Part shown: positions 54,841-63,012 of the stretch, piece by piece | Layout: the number at the start of each line of letters is the position of its first letter | How positions within the stretch are numbered: position 1 is the first letter of the stretch | NCBI GenBank assembly: GCA_028823855.1 | Contig: JAPPFL010000009.1 | Location: 81,432 to 145,431 of the forward strand | DNA from: Albidovulum sp. | GTDB lineage: Bacteria; Pseudomonadota; Alphaproteobacteria; Rhodobacterales; Rhodobacteraceae | Length of the DNA: 64,000 nt | Direction: 5' to 3' | The notes under the pieces: generated by a model | Database searches by the model: none | Told to the model about the DNA's origin: nothing | Seen by the model: the letters and a program-made list of their open reading frames with translations, nothing else | Translations under genes and position numbers: made by a program

Positions 54841-56097
54841 TCAGTTTAGAATTTCGCGAGCCGTCTCGGCAGCCTCCGCGAGGAGTTCAGCGACGTCGCC
54901 ATCGCATTCGAGTGCGGCCTGGAAGGCGGGCATCACGGCCTCGTCCACGAGCTCCTGGTAGTCCGCGTGCAGCGGACGGCCCTTCGTGGCCGGACCGCCA
55001 AGTGTTTCGAGAAGCGGTCCAAAATGCTCGTATCCCATCTGCCCCATGTAGCGCTCGTAGGCCGAGTTGGTAGCGGCGAGTCCGAGCGGCGCCTCGATCC
55101 CCATCGCGTTGTTGGCAATGGCGAAAGCGATGAACTGACGCGCGCCGTCCTTGTTCTCCGCCGTTGACGGAATCACGTTGTACCAGGGACCAGGAATTCC
55201 CGCGATACCGGCGCTGCCTTCAAGCATCGGCGCGATGCCGACCTTGCCTTCGACGATCGAGTCTTCAGGAGTGAGCTTGTGGGCATGCGCCCAGAACTTC
55301 ATCATCGCCGTCTGGCCTTGGTAGAACAGATTCTGCGCCTCTCCCCACCCGATTTCGAGCGCATTGTCCGGTACCGAACCGTCCTCGCAGAGCGGAGCCC
55401 GATAGAATTCGAGCGCTGCCGCATGCGCATCGTTGTCAAGGATTACGCTGCCCTCGTCGTCCAGGATTACGCCGGGAGAGCCCGCCTGCAGTACGTGGGC
55501 CATCCACTCCTCCGAGAACATCCCGATAGTTGCGGTGCCGTAAAGATCTGCCTTTCCGTCGCCGTCCGTGTCGCGGGTGAAGAATTTCGCCATGTCGCGC
55601 CATTGCCCCCAGGTCGCCGGCGGAGTCAGCGGATAGCCGTGCTCGGCTGCAAACGCCGACTGCTCGTCAGGGTTGTCGAACAGGTCCTTGCGATAGAACA
55701 CGACCTCGGCATTCGCCCAGGTCGGCATGCCGATAAAGCGGTCGCCAAACCGCGCGTCCGCGAGCAGCGCAGGCGGCAAGTCGGCGGTGACCTCTTCGGT
55801 AAAGAGGTCTGTCAGATCCTCCACATGCGGAGCGAAGTTCGCCATCCAGACGACGTCAATGGTGGCGACATCGAAACTGGAGGCCCCCGATGCGATCTCG
55901 GCCGAGAGACGATCGAACACTCCCTGGTAGGGCACTTCAGTGAAATTGACCTCGATACCGGTCTCCTCGGTAAATTTTTCAGCCATGGCCTTTTGGAGCA
56001 TCAGGCCGCCGCCCTCGACGAGGACGTTGATGCTTTCGGCATGGAGCGCAGTTGCGGCAAGCAGCGACAGCGCGCCGCTGCAAAGAAGCTTTTTCAT
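54841..56097 (-). CDS. Sugar ABC transporter substrate-binding protein
   Basis: Periplasmic solute-binding protein (418 residues from the ATG at 56097). Signal peptide MKKLLCSGALSLLAATALHA. The mature N-terminus ESINVLVEGGGLMLQKAMAE followed by FTEETGIEVNFTEVPYQGVF is the standard pattern of sugar-binding proteins, as is TPPATWGQWRDMAKFFTRD. An in-frame ATG at 56181 would add 28 residues and remove the signal peptide from the N-terminus. First gene of the unit; its upstream region holds the LacI-type operator array. Confidence 0.92.
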   Translation of the reverse strand: MKKLLCSGALSLLAATALHAESINVLVEGGGLMLQKAMAEKFTEETGIEVNFTEVPYQGVFDRLSAEIASGASSFDVATIDVVWMANFAPHVEDLTDLFTEEVTADLPPALLADARFGDRFIGMPTWANAEVVFYRKDLFDNPDEQSAFAAEHGYPLTPPATWGQWRDMAKFFTRDTDGDGKADLYGTATIGMFSEEWMAHVLQAGSPGVILDDEGSVILDNDAHAAALEFYRAPLCEDGSVPDNALEIGWGEAQNLFYQGQTAMMKFWAHAHKLTPEDSIVEGKVGIAPMLEGSAGIAGIPGPWYNVIPSTAENKDGARQFIAFAIANNAMGIEAPLGLAATNSAYERYMGQMGYEHFGPLLETLGGPATKGRPLHADYQELVDEAVMPAFQAALECDGDVAELLAEAAETAREILN

Positions 56098-56164
56098 GAT
56101 TTTCCCCTTTTCCCTTAGTCGCCCAAAAGCTGGGCAGAGTCTCAATTCAAATTCCTTAACAAAT

Positions 56165-56220
56165 GTTGTCGACGTTATCAATCAAAGATGACAACGTCGA
56201 CAACGTGTTGACAACGTCGA
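56165..56220. promoter_or_regulatory. Three-site operator array for the LacI-type regulator
   Basis: TGACAACGTCGA occurs at 56189-56200 and again at 56209-56220, and an inverted copy with one mismatch lies at 56169-56180. The three copies start exactly 20 bases apart, about two helical turns. GTTGTCGACGTT (56165-56176) and AACGTCGACAAC (56193-56204) are perfect reverse complements. The array sits between the divergent binding-protein gene and the LacI gene, so it is the likely binding region that controls both. The exact promoters overlapping it could not be set with confidence. Confidence 0.7.
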
Positions 56221-56275
56221 AATATGGTGGCCATCTTCAATCGTATCGTACGTGATCCATGCCTCGGAGAATTCA

Positions 56276-57295
56276 ATGGTAAGCATTAAAGAAGTCGCTC
56301 GCCTCGCCGGCGTTTCGGACAAGACAGTCTCGCGAGTTGTCAATCGCGAGCCTAATGTGCGCGCTGATACATTCACAAGGGTCCAGCGCGTTATCGCTGA
56401 GACCGGCTATGTACCCAACATGGCCGCGCGCCACATGAGATCAAGCAGATCCAACACGATGGGGATCATCACCGACTACATTTCGACGACCCCGTATTCT
56501 GGAAATATCGTCCGCGGCATTCAGGATTGGGCCGCCGCGAACGGCCGGACCGTTCTACTCGCGAACACAAACGGACATCTCGACAAGGAGCTCGAAAGCT
56601 GGAAGATGTTCATGGCGCATCGGATCGAAGGCGCGCTTTATGTCACCATGTATCATCGGATTGCTTCGCCCGAACGCGGAAGCGTCACTCTCCCGAGCAT
56701 GCTAATTAACTGCCGCAGCGCCAAAGAAGAATCCGAAGCCTCCATCGAGCCCGACGACTTCCAGGGCTCGCGCGACCTGACCCGGTTCGTTCTCGCTCGC
56801 GGCCACCGCCGGATCGGCTATCTTCGCCTAAACCCCAAGCTCCTCGGAGCCGAAGAACGCCATACGGCGTTCAGGGCGACCGTCCGCGAGGCAGGATTGG
56901 GAGAGAGCGACATCGACGTCAGGCTTGGGATGGAAGGTCCGATCGGTTCCGAGCGAAACCATGTTTATAGGGAAGCCAGATCGCTCCTGGAGAAAGCGAA
57001 CCGACCGAGTGTCCTAATGTGCGGTAACGACGAAATGGCGCTTCAGGCGTATCTCGCGGCCCTGGGGATGGGGCTGCAGATTCCGCAAGATGTTAGCATC
57101 GTCGGATTCGATGATTTCCAGCCGGTGTCTCTTGCCCTCAAACCGGAACTGACCACTGCCGCGCTGCCCTATTACGACTTGGGCTACAGGGGTGCAGAAC
57201 GCCTCGACAGCACGATCGCTGGAAAGCCGCTCGCCTCCCGGACCCTCACGCTGGACTGCCCGCTCGTCGTTCGCAGCTCCTGCGCACCCGTCTAA
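56276..57295 (+). CDS. LacI family transcriptional regulator
   Basis: DNA-binding repressor of 339 residues. The N-terminal helix-turn-helix is VSIKEVARLAGVSDKTVSRV followed by the hinge helix region YVPNMAARHMRSSRSNTMG. The effector domain has the LacI/RbsB pattern (GIITDYISTTPYSGNIVRGI, LARGHRRIGYLRL, VSIVGFDDFQPVSLA, TTAALPYYDLGYRGAERL). CGGAGA is upstream of the ATG at 56276. It is divergent from the sugar-ABC/GH172 unit and probably represses it until the imported sugar or its breakdown product binds. Confidence 0.93.
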   Translation: MVSIKEVARLAGVSDKTVSRVVNREPNVRADTFTRVQRVIAETGYVPNMAARHMRSSRSNTMGIITDYISTTPYSGNIVRGIQDWAAANGRTVLLANTNGHLDKELESWKMFMAHRIEGALYVTMYHRIASPERGSVTLPSMLINCRSAKEESEASIEPDDFQGSRDLTRFVLARGHRRIGYLRLNPKLLGAEERHTAFRATVREAGLGESDIDVRLGMEGPIGSERNHVYREARSLLEKANRPSVLMCGNDEMALQAYLAALGMGLQIPQDVSIVGFDDFQPVSLALKPELTTAALPYYDLGYRGAERLDSTIAGKPLASRTLTLDCPLVVRSSCAPV

Positions 57296-57319
57296 TATCG
57301 TGCCGGCGGTCCAGGGCTC

Positions 57320-57670
57320 TAGCGTACGATAAATGGACAATTCGCCGTCCGCCTCGGCGTGTCGAGGGCCGCTCCGGGCCGGATTTGCGGACGCAGTCTC
57401 CGCCGACTTCCGCATCATCTCGTAGCAGGGCGGAGCGACTGTCGCAAGGCTTGGACGAATTGCGTCGCTGATGACACGAGCATCATCAAAACCCGTGACA
57501 AGTAACGCGTCGGGTAAGCCGGCTCGAATTCTGCCGGATGCGCTCGAGACCTGGTGCGAGGCTTCGTCGTTGCCGTGAGGAAAGAACGAAGGACGGACCT
57601 CGCATCCCGGGATGTTCTGAGAAAAACAGAGACGAACGAAGCCGTTCTCGCCTCGTTCCGCAAAACCCGC
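57320..57670 (-). pseudogene. LacI-family regulator remnant
   Basis: The minus strand spells EVRPSFFPHGNDEASHQV and LPDALLVTGFDDARVISDAI then RPSLATVAPPCYEMMRKSAE, which is the C-terminal half of a LacI-type effector domain. The segment that normally separates LPDALL from VTGFDD (about 28 residues) is missing, and the N-terminal helix-turn-helix is absent, so it is a decayed fragment. It is not a copy of the neighbouring intact lacI gene, as the residues differ throughout. Confidence 0.6.
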
Positions 57671-57768
57671 GTTGCTCTGCCAAGATAGAACGGCCGACAG
57701 GGGGCAGCACCGCGACATACGCCGATGCTCCTCGCGGTGCTTGTCGAACCGGACTGTAAGCAGCTGCC

Positions 57769-57834
57769 AAATTTCACCAATGTACCACCCTAATTTCATC
57801 CAAAGTAGCCACGTGATTTCAGCAAAGTAGCCAC
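57769..57834. repeat. Three imperfect 22-bp tandem repeats at an IS21-type end
   Basis: Three units of exactly 22 bases lie at 57769-57790, 57791-57812 and 57813-57834. Units two and three share ATTTCA, CAAAGTAGCCAC and differ by one indel; unit one is weaker. They stand 49 bases past the stop of an istB remnant. IS21-family ends are known to carry several such short repeats as transposase-binding sites. Confidence 0.55.
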
Positions 57835-57882
57835 CCGGAGCGAAGCGACGCGACGCCGCGCGAAGCGCGGCCCCCTCGATGC

Positions 57883-58129
57883 TCATTCGCCCGCCTCGGC
57901 CCTGTCGGCTCGCATCGACGCGCCGCGCAGGTCGAACCGGATCGCGCCGTGGACGAGGCGGTCGAGCAAGGCGTCGGCGAGGGTGGGCTCCTTCAGCTGC
58001 CGATGCCAGTCGGACACCGGCAGCTGGTTCGCGGCGATCGCCGAGCTTCGACCGAAGCGGTCGTCGAGGATCTCGAGCAGGTCGCGCGCCCGCGCCGCGT
58101 CGACGGGCGCAAGGCCCCAGTCGTCGAGT
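57883..58129 (-). pseudogene. istB: IstB (IS21 helper ATPase) C-terminal remnant
   Basis: The minus strand reads LDDWGLAPVDAARARDLLEI, then LDDRFGRSSAIAANQLPVSD, then WHRQLKEPTLADALLDRLVH and GAIRFDLRGASMR before a stop at 57883-57885. This is the C-terminal part of the IS21 IstB AAA+ ATPase, with the sensor-type segment SSAIAANQLPVSDW. The upstream part, including Walker A, is missing; an in-frame TAA from the palindrome at 58123-58154 precedes LDDW. IstA is absent. Confidence 0.8.
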
Positions 58130-58154
58130 TATGTTGAACTCAACATAACTCGAC
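58123..58154. repeat. 32-base palindrome containing copy 2 of the 16-base repeat
   Basis: Bases 58123-58137 and 58140-58154 are perfect 15-base reverse complements around AC. The inner 16 bases (58131-58146) equal 40019-40034. The left arm continues into istB codons (ctc gac), so the palindrome marks exactly where the istB sequence is broken off. Confidence 0.75.
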
Positions 58155-58171
58155 TGATGTAGAGCTCCGAT

Positions 58172-58237
58172 TTATGTGGAGTCCGGCTGCATTCGCCAGG
58201 AGATTTGCGGCCGGCGGGCCTCCGGAACTCCACATAA
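58172..58237. repeat. Inverted repeat upstream of the integrase stub
   Basis: TTATGTGGAGTCCGG (58172-58186) and CCGGAACTCCACATAA (58222-58237) are reverse complements except for one missing base. They lie about 60 bases before the integrase-like start codon and may be the end or recombination site of the element that carried it. Confidence 0.5.
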
Positions 58238-58294
58238 TTTTCAGGGCGGCCGGTCTAGTATTTCGCTTCCAATGACATCGTTCAGGAGGCGCAC

Positions 58295-58611
58295 ATGCTG
58301 CACACGCCGTTTCCCCGGGACCACCGCCGCTACCTGCAATCGGCCTGCGCTCGGGAATTCGAAGACTTCGCCGCGTGGCTGGAAGCCGGCGGCTACTCCC
58401 GCGAGAACATCCGCGGCCATCTGAAGCGGCTCGGGGCCGCGCTTGAGCGTTCCGGAGAGGAGGGCGCCGGCGCGAACGTCTCCGACGATCGCCTCGCGGA
58501 GCTGTTCCGGTGCCCGCAGGCCTCGCCCGGGCGCGCCGCCGGAGACCGGGCCACTCGGCGCGCCTACCGGCGCTTCCCGCCTTCGCGGGGACGGCTGGAT
58601 GCCGATCCGTC
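58295..58611 (+). pseudogene. N-terminal stub of a tyrosine-type recombinase (integrase)
   Basis: The frame from the ATG at 58295 reads MLHTPFPRDHRRYLQSACAR, EFEDFAAWLEAGGYSRENIR and GHLKRLGAALERSG, the N-terminal core-binding region of integrases of the type found in multi-recombinase elements. After about 80 residues the frame no longer looks protein-like and runs into the left end of the IS66 element at 58612; no catalytic R/H/Y is present. GGAGG at about 58284 may be its ribosome site. Confidence 0.55.
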
Positions 58612-58799
58612 GTAAGCGGCTAAACTGCGACGTCCCGATTCAGGGTTGATCCGGGTCCGCCCCGGCCGGTACCTTCGAGCCGCGGTATTTTGGCAAGGAG
58701 GAATTGTCATGAACGTTCCGGCGCGGATCGCCGAAGGGCTCGTTGCCGGAAGCGCCGAGCTCGATCTCGGCGGCGGCATGGTTCTCCGGCTTCGGAGGC

Positions 58800-59186
58800 G
58801 GAATTGCCGGCGAATGTTCCGGAGGGCGGCATCTGGCTGGCGACGCGCCCCGCCGACATGCGCAAGTCCTTCGACGGCCTGGCCGCGCCGGTGCGCAACG
58901 AGCTCGGCGGGGACGTCGTCTCGGGCGGCTGGTTCGTCTTCGCCGACCGGAGGCGCACGATGATGAAGATAATCGGCTTCGGGCCGGGCGGCTGCTGGAT
59001 CTGGGCCGGCGGCTCGAGCAGGGGCTGTTCGCGGTTCCCGCCGGCCCGCGGGGCGAGTCCGTCCCGCTGTCGCGGACCGATCTCCAGGCCCTGCTGGACG
59101 GGGTCGACTTCGCCGCCGTCCGCCGCCGCAAGCGCTACGCGCGTCCGCGCGTCGCCGGGCCCGGAAAAATCTCCGGAATTCGCTGA
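58800..59186 (+). pseudogene. tnpB: IS66 TnpB (Orf2) with frameshift
   Basis: The first part reads EGGIWLATRPADMRKSFDGL, then AAPVRNELGGDVVSGGWFVF and MMKIIGFGPGGCWIW. The second part, in another frame, reads RRLEQGLFAVPAGPRGESVP, LSRTDLQALLDGVDFAAV. Together they form the IS66 Orf2 accessory protein. The frameshift is at about 59010. The protein cannot be made intact. Confidence 0.75.
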
Positions 59187-59275
59187 TTTTCTTTCGAATT
59201 GGCGCTTCTGGCGCTTGACGGGATACCCGGCGCCCGATATAGTGGCGCCAAGGCATTCGAAGAGACGATCCGGCG

Positions 59276-60365
59276 ATGGACGCAGCGGCTGAACTGGCGC
59301 AACCCGGGCGGGAGAACGAAAAGCTCCGGACGGACAATGTCGACCCCGGGCTGCAGCTTGAGCGGCTCGGCTTCGACTGCACCGACCTCAAGCGGCAGCT
59401 CGACTGGTTCCGCCGGCAGCTCTTCGGCAGCAAGTCGGAGAAGCGGGTCGAGATCCCGCCGGAGCAGACGGCGTTCTGGGACCGGCCGGGGCTGGAGGAG
59501 CCGGAGAAGCCCGAGGAGCCGGAATTCGAGTTCGCCGAGCGGAAGAAGAAGAAGCGCGGGAAGAAGAATTTCGAGGGCGCCGTCAACGAATCGGGGCTGC
59601 GGTTCGGGCCGGACGTCCCGGTGGAGACGATCCCCCTCGACAATCCCGAGGCCGAGGCGATCCCGGAATCGGAGCGCGAGCCGGTCGGCGAGAAGACCGT
59701 CCACCGGCTGGCGCAAACCCCCTCCTCCTTCAGGATCATTCGCTACGTGCTCCGGACCTGGAAGCGCCGCGACACCGGCAAGCTCGCCGCCGCCGCTTCG
59801 CCGCCGGCCGTCCTGGACCGCACCTGCGCCGACGCCGGCTTCCTGGCGGGGATGATGGTCGACAAGTTCTGCCGGCGCCCTTCCGCTGCACCGGCAGCGC
59901 CAGCGGCTGGAGGCGGCGGGGATCCGCGCGGGCCGCTACAGCCCCGCGAACTGGATGCCGGGGTCGGCGTCCTTGCTGGCCCCGATCCGGGACGCCCAGT
60001 TCCGGTCGATCCTGGAGAGCAGGGTCATCGCGATGGACGAGACGCCGATCCGGGCCGGGCGGATCGGGCCGGGAAAGATGCGCACCGCCCGGGTTCCGGC
60101 CGGTGTTCGGCGACCGCGGCGAAATCGACTTCCCCTTCCGGCTGGACCGCGGGAACGGAGCCGTCCCCGACCTGCTCGGCGACTTCGAGGGCGCGCTGCT
60201 CTCGGACGGCAACCGGGCCTGCGCCGCCTACGCGGAATCCCGAAACGGCGCGGCCGGGCACGCAAGCTGCCGGGCCCGCGCCAGGCGCGAGTTCGAGAAG
60301 GCGAAGGATTCCGAGCCGAGGCTCGCCGCCGAGGCGCTGGAGCTGATCGGAGCGCTTGAGCGTCC
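59276..60365 (+). pseudogene. tnpC: IS66 transposase TnpC with frameshifts and 3' truncation
   Basis: The N-terminal part (LKRQLDWFRRQLFGSKSEKR) is in one frame to about 59870, ending AGMMVDKF. The sequence resumes in a second frame with LHRQRQRLEAAGIRAGRYSP and LESRVIAMDETPIRAGRI (first catalytic Asp), then in a third frame with FGDRGEIDFPFRLDRGNG and DFEGALLSDGNRACAAYAE (second Asp). The region with the catalytic Glu is lost at about 60365. Confidence 0.8.
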
Positions 60366-60370
60366 GCACG

Positions 60371-60990
60371 TTATTTGATGCCGCCTTGATCGCGCAGTTT
60401 GATGGGCTTCGGCCGCGGATTGCTCGTCCGTCCTCCGGGCGTTGGGCTTGCGCTTCCGGCATGGGCTTTTTCGGTGCGCGGCGATGGACGCCGCTTGGAA
60501 GAGAAGGCCTCTCTGCGCGCTTTGAGGATGTCGTTCCAATCCGCGCCGTTGCGCGGCGGCCGCATCCGCCGGGCCCTCGGGTCGGCCCGGACGAGGCGTT
60601 CGGCGGCCCGATCTCCGGCGCGGTCGGCATCGAATGTGACGAGGATGCGCTCGGGCTTCCAGGCCTCGATCCATTTCGGGACGCGGCTGGCGACGCCGGC
60701 GGCAAGGAGGCCGCGCTTCCTGCAGGCGTCGACCCATCGGGCTTCGAGGCCTCTGGCGCCGGCGAGATGGCGGCGGACGGACGGCCAGGCCGCTTCGCAA
60801 TGGGGCGGGATCCGCGGCCCCGGCGCCGCGGCGCTTGACAGGCGAGAAGCGCGACGGCGTCGGCGAAGCCGCAGTCGCGGGCATGCATGACGAGATCGAT
60901 GGCGCCGCCGCCGCCGGTTTGCGCGACTTGGTCGAAGAAGCGCGGCCCGTTGATGCCGGTAGGGAGTCCATGCAATCTACTTCCTCAATT
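60371..60990 (-). pseudogene. TOPRIM/primase-like mobilisation gene remnant, copy 1
   Basis: The N-terminal part reads GINGPRFFDQVAQTGGGGAI, DLVMHARDCGFADAVALLA. A frameshift near 60830 moves to VRRHLAGARGLEARWVDACR, KRGLLAAG, VPKWIEAWKPERILVTFDAD, RAGDRAAERLV and RRMRPPRNGADWNDILKA. The order matches copy 2 at 63013-64000, but about 70 residues of the central TOPRIM part are missing. The family is found on plasmids next to relaxase or partition genes. Ends with a TAA at 60371-60373. Confidence 0.65.
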
Positions 60991-61075
60991 CCTGCAATCA
61001 GCACACTCTGGACACCTCCTTGAGAATCTCGTTCCCGGTGAACCTGGCATGGAGTGACCGAGTTCATCCGGCCGC

Positions 61076-61693
61076 CTACGGCCCCTCTTCCGCTCCTTCG
61101 CCCGCATCGGGCGTCACAATCTCAGGCCAGAGGGCACCCAGCGGAAAGGAGATGGCGTCGAAGGGCGGCAACGAGACCGGCGCATCATCCACAAGCGTTG
61201 CAAGCAACATCCAAAGGTCACCGCGAAGCTCGAAGGCCTCGAGAGTCCGCGCATCGGGATCCAGGAACCAGAGATGGGAGACCCTCTCGCGGGCATAGAC
61301 GGCGCGTTTCTCGCCCTGGTCAAGCTTCCGGGTCGATGGCGACAGCACCTCGCACACCCAGTCCGGCGCCTGCGTGAAAAACGCCCCCTCCATGTCCTCG
61401 GTCATGGTCTCGCGCCGCCAGCCTGCGATGTCCGGAACCACGATGTCCTCCCCCAGGTGCAGCTCGGGCTCATCGATTATCCACCACCCGCCAGGGCCGC
61501 CATCGCCGTAGTTGAACGGGGAACCGATCTTCATACCCAGCCCCGAGCTCGCCCAGGCATGCCGCTTGGCCGGCCTTGGCTGCGTGTGGAGCGTGCCGGC
61601 GACTATTTCGGCCACCATGTGCGGCGGCGCGTCCAGCACGTCCTGGTAGGTTGCCTTCCGTGAAACCTTCGCAATGCGCTCTGCCCTGCCCAT
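61076..61693 (-). CDS. Uma2 family endonuclease-like protein
   Basis: Complete 205-residue member of the Uma2 (DUF820) PD-(D/E)XK-fold family. Key segments: PHMVAEIVAGTLHTQPRP with the first acidic residue, DIVVPDIAGWRRE (the PD), and VCEVLSPSTRKLDQGEKRAV (the ExL...K) followed by YARERVSHLWFLDPDARTLE. Nuclease activity is inferred for the family; most members are uncharacterised. It lies three bases after the small RHH gene. Confidence 0.87.
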   Translation of the reverse strand: MGRAERIAKVSRKATYQDVLDAPPHMVAEIVAGTLHTQPRPAKRHAWASSGLGMKIGSPFNYGDGGPGGWWIIDEPELHLGEDIVVPDIAGWRRETMTEDMEGAFFTQAPDWVCEVLSPSTRKLDQGEKRAVYARERVSHLWFLDPDARTLEAFELRGDLWMLLATLVDDAPVSLPPFDAISFPLGALWPEIVTPDAGEGAEEGP

Positions 61694-61696
61694 CGC

Positions 61697-62008
61697 CTAC
61701 CCCTTCCCTCCATAGGACTTTTCGATCAGCTCGCAGACGAGCCGGGAAATCGGCGTATCCGTGACAATGGATTCGCGCTTCAACGGCATGTAGGTGTCGA
61801 TCGGTATCTTGATCCTCACGATCACGGACTTGTCGGTCGCGGCTTCCTTCTTCTTCTTCCGTCCCCGGGTGCCGCGCTGTCTCCCGGGCGGATCGGCTTC
61901 GCCGTAGCCCTGGGAATCGGATTCCGTTACCGTCTCCTCCGGGGAGGCAGGGTCATCGGGCAACGGCTTGAGCGCCGCCTGCCGTCTCAGTTGAGACATG
62001 TCGGCCAT
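61697..62008 (-). CDS. Small ribbon-helix-helix-like partner of ParA
   Basis: This 103-residue protein has a charged, low-complexity N-terminal half (a GRKKKKEAA basic block at about 50-58) and a C-terminal segment SVIVRIKIPIDTYMPLKRES, IVTDTPISRLVCELIEKSY with the strand-helix-helix pattern of small DNA-binding RHH proteins. It overlaps the end of parA by 47-56 bases, depending on which ATG is used, and is therefore translationally coupled. This is the arrangement of plasmid partition modules, in which it would be the centromere-binding protein (inference). Confidence 0.65.
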   Translation of the reverse strand: MADMSQLRRQAALKPLPDDPASPEETVTESDSQGYGEADPPGRQRGTRGRKKKKEAATDKSVIVRIKIPIDTYMPLKRESIVTDTPISRLVCELIEKSYGGKG

Positions 62009-62732
62009 GGGATTTCCTTTCCGTGCTGCTGGTCATTGTGATGATTTCATCGAGAAGACGGGCTATTTCGCCGGCAGCGCGGCGCGAGCGCCAGAACGGC
62101 ATCTCCTGCGGGCTGCGGCCGGCCTCGTAGGCGTCCTGCCACAGCACGGACTGGCCGATCGAGGCCGCGAGGCACCGAAGGCCTGCATCGGCGAGGGTCT
62201 GGCGGGCGAACTCTGTCCGCTGGCCAGAGCGCGGCGGGACCCGGGTCAGGACGGCGGCCACTTCCGGAGACGTCTCGAGCGAAGCCGTGAATGCATGCAG
62301 TTTCGGGATGGTCGCGAGATCCGGCACCGAAGGCAGGAGCGGCACCACCAGCAGGTCGGAAAGGACTGCCAGCTCGCCAAGTGTCCCGAATGCGCCGCCC
62401 GCCGTGTCGCAGACCGCCCACTCGAGCGGCCGGCCCGCCTCTTCGGAAGCCTCGACATCCTTGAGGATCGAGGCGGCCGCCCTCGCCGGATCGGCAATCC
62501 TGTTCATGACGAGCGGGTCGAGCGGGCGGTCCGGCCAGGTGCCACTGCCGTTCATCGAGCGGGCATTCCGGGGAAGACGGTGGTTGAAATACCACCGGGC
62601 GGCTGAGCCCTGCGGGTCGAGGTCGTAGAGGCAGGTACGGCATTCGCGGCCCGCCAGTGCAACGGCAAGGGCAGTCGCGAGGGCCGTCTTGCCGGTGCCG
62701 CCCTTCGGCGAGACAATCGAGATTATCTGCAT
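61953..62732 (-). CDS. parA: ParA family partition ATPase
   Basis: P-loop ATPase of 259 residues. Deviant Walker A IVSPKGGTGKTALATALAVA is at the N-terminus, followed by CLYDLDPQGSAARWYF and AVCDTAGGAFGTLG, and the pattern VVPLLPSVPDLATIPKL. The ATG at 62732 is well supported by AGGA 7 bases upstream and a promoter at 62764-62792, so the longer open frame to 63074 is rejected. With the overlapping RHH gene it forms a plasmid-type partition pair. Confidence 0.87.
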   Translation of the reverse strand: MQIISIVSPKGGTGKTALATALAVALAGRECRTCLYDLDPQGSAARWYFNHRLPRNARSMNGSGTWPDRPLDPLVMNRIADPARAAASILKDVEASEEAGRPLEWAVCDTAGGAFGTLGELAVLSDLLVVPLLPSVPDLATIPKLHAFTASLETSPEVAAVLTRVPPRSGQRTEFARQTLADAGLRCLAASIGQSVLWQDAYEAGRSPQEMPFWRSRRAAGEIARLLDEIITMTSSTERKSHGRHVSTETAGGAQAVAR

Positions 62733-62763
62733 GAGTGCATCCTGTGCCAGAGTCCTTCCCTGC

Positions 62764-62792
62764 ACCATAGGTCTGCCGGTCACTCCTGTCAA
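62764..62792 (-). promoter_or_regulatory. Promoter of parA
   Basis: On the minus strand a perfect TTGACA (62792-62787) is followed after exactly 17 bases by TATGGT (62769-62764), four of six matches to TATAAT. The predicted start near 62757 leaves a 25-base leader that contains the AGGA ribosome site, then the ATG at 62732. Confidence 0.6.
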
Positions 62793-63012
62793 TATGCCGC
62801 CATGCCCTTCGTTTCTCCTGCCTGACACGCATGATTTGCCAACAGTCCGATTGTGCCTTGGTGATCGCCATGTCCACATCTGCTGAAGGCCGATTGGGTT
62901 CACACGGTTACTTGTGCGAGTGGCGCCTGATTCCACCTGATGACTACCTGCACTGACGCTCCTGTTTTGCTGTTCTGCATGTTTGCACTTCGGTGTCCCT
63001 GTGCCCTTGTCC

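Larger units (their letters stand above)
58612..60365 (+). mobile_element. Decayed IS66-family insertion element, left end retained
   Basis: The element begins with GTAAGCGGCTAAACTGC at 58612; IS66 elements characteristically start GTAAG. It contains frameshifted tnpB and tnpC but I see no clear tnpA. The right end (…CTTAC) is missing: transposase homology stops at about 60365 where the TOPRIM remnant begins, so the 3' part was deleted or replaced. Confidence 0.75.

Noticed and set aside
57769..57834. Short tandem repeats as a possible CRISPR array
   Set aside because: The units are contiguous without spacers and are imperfect, and there are no cas genes. An IS21 end is the better explanation.
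57014..57886. 290-codon minus-strand open frame read as one gene
   Set aside because: Its 3' third is antisense to the intact lacI gene and its 5' part lies in an IS21 end. Only the middle resembles a LacI regulator, so it was annotated as a remnant of that part only.
60228..61067. 279-codon minus-strand frame over the IS66/TOPRIM junction
   Set aside because: It is a shadow of the frameshifted TOPRIM remnant; the protein-like motifs are in the two other minus frames.
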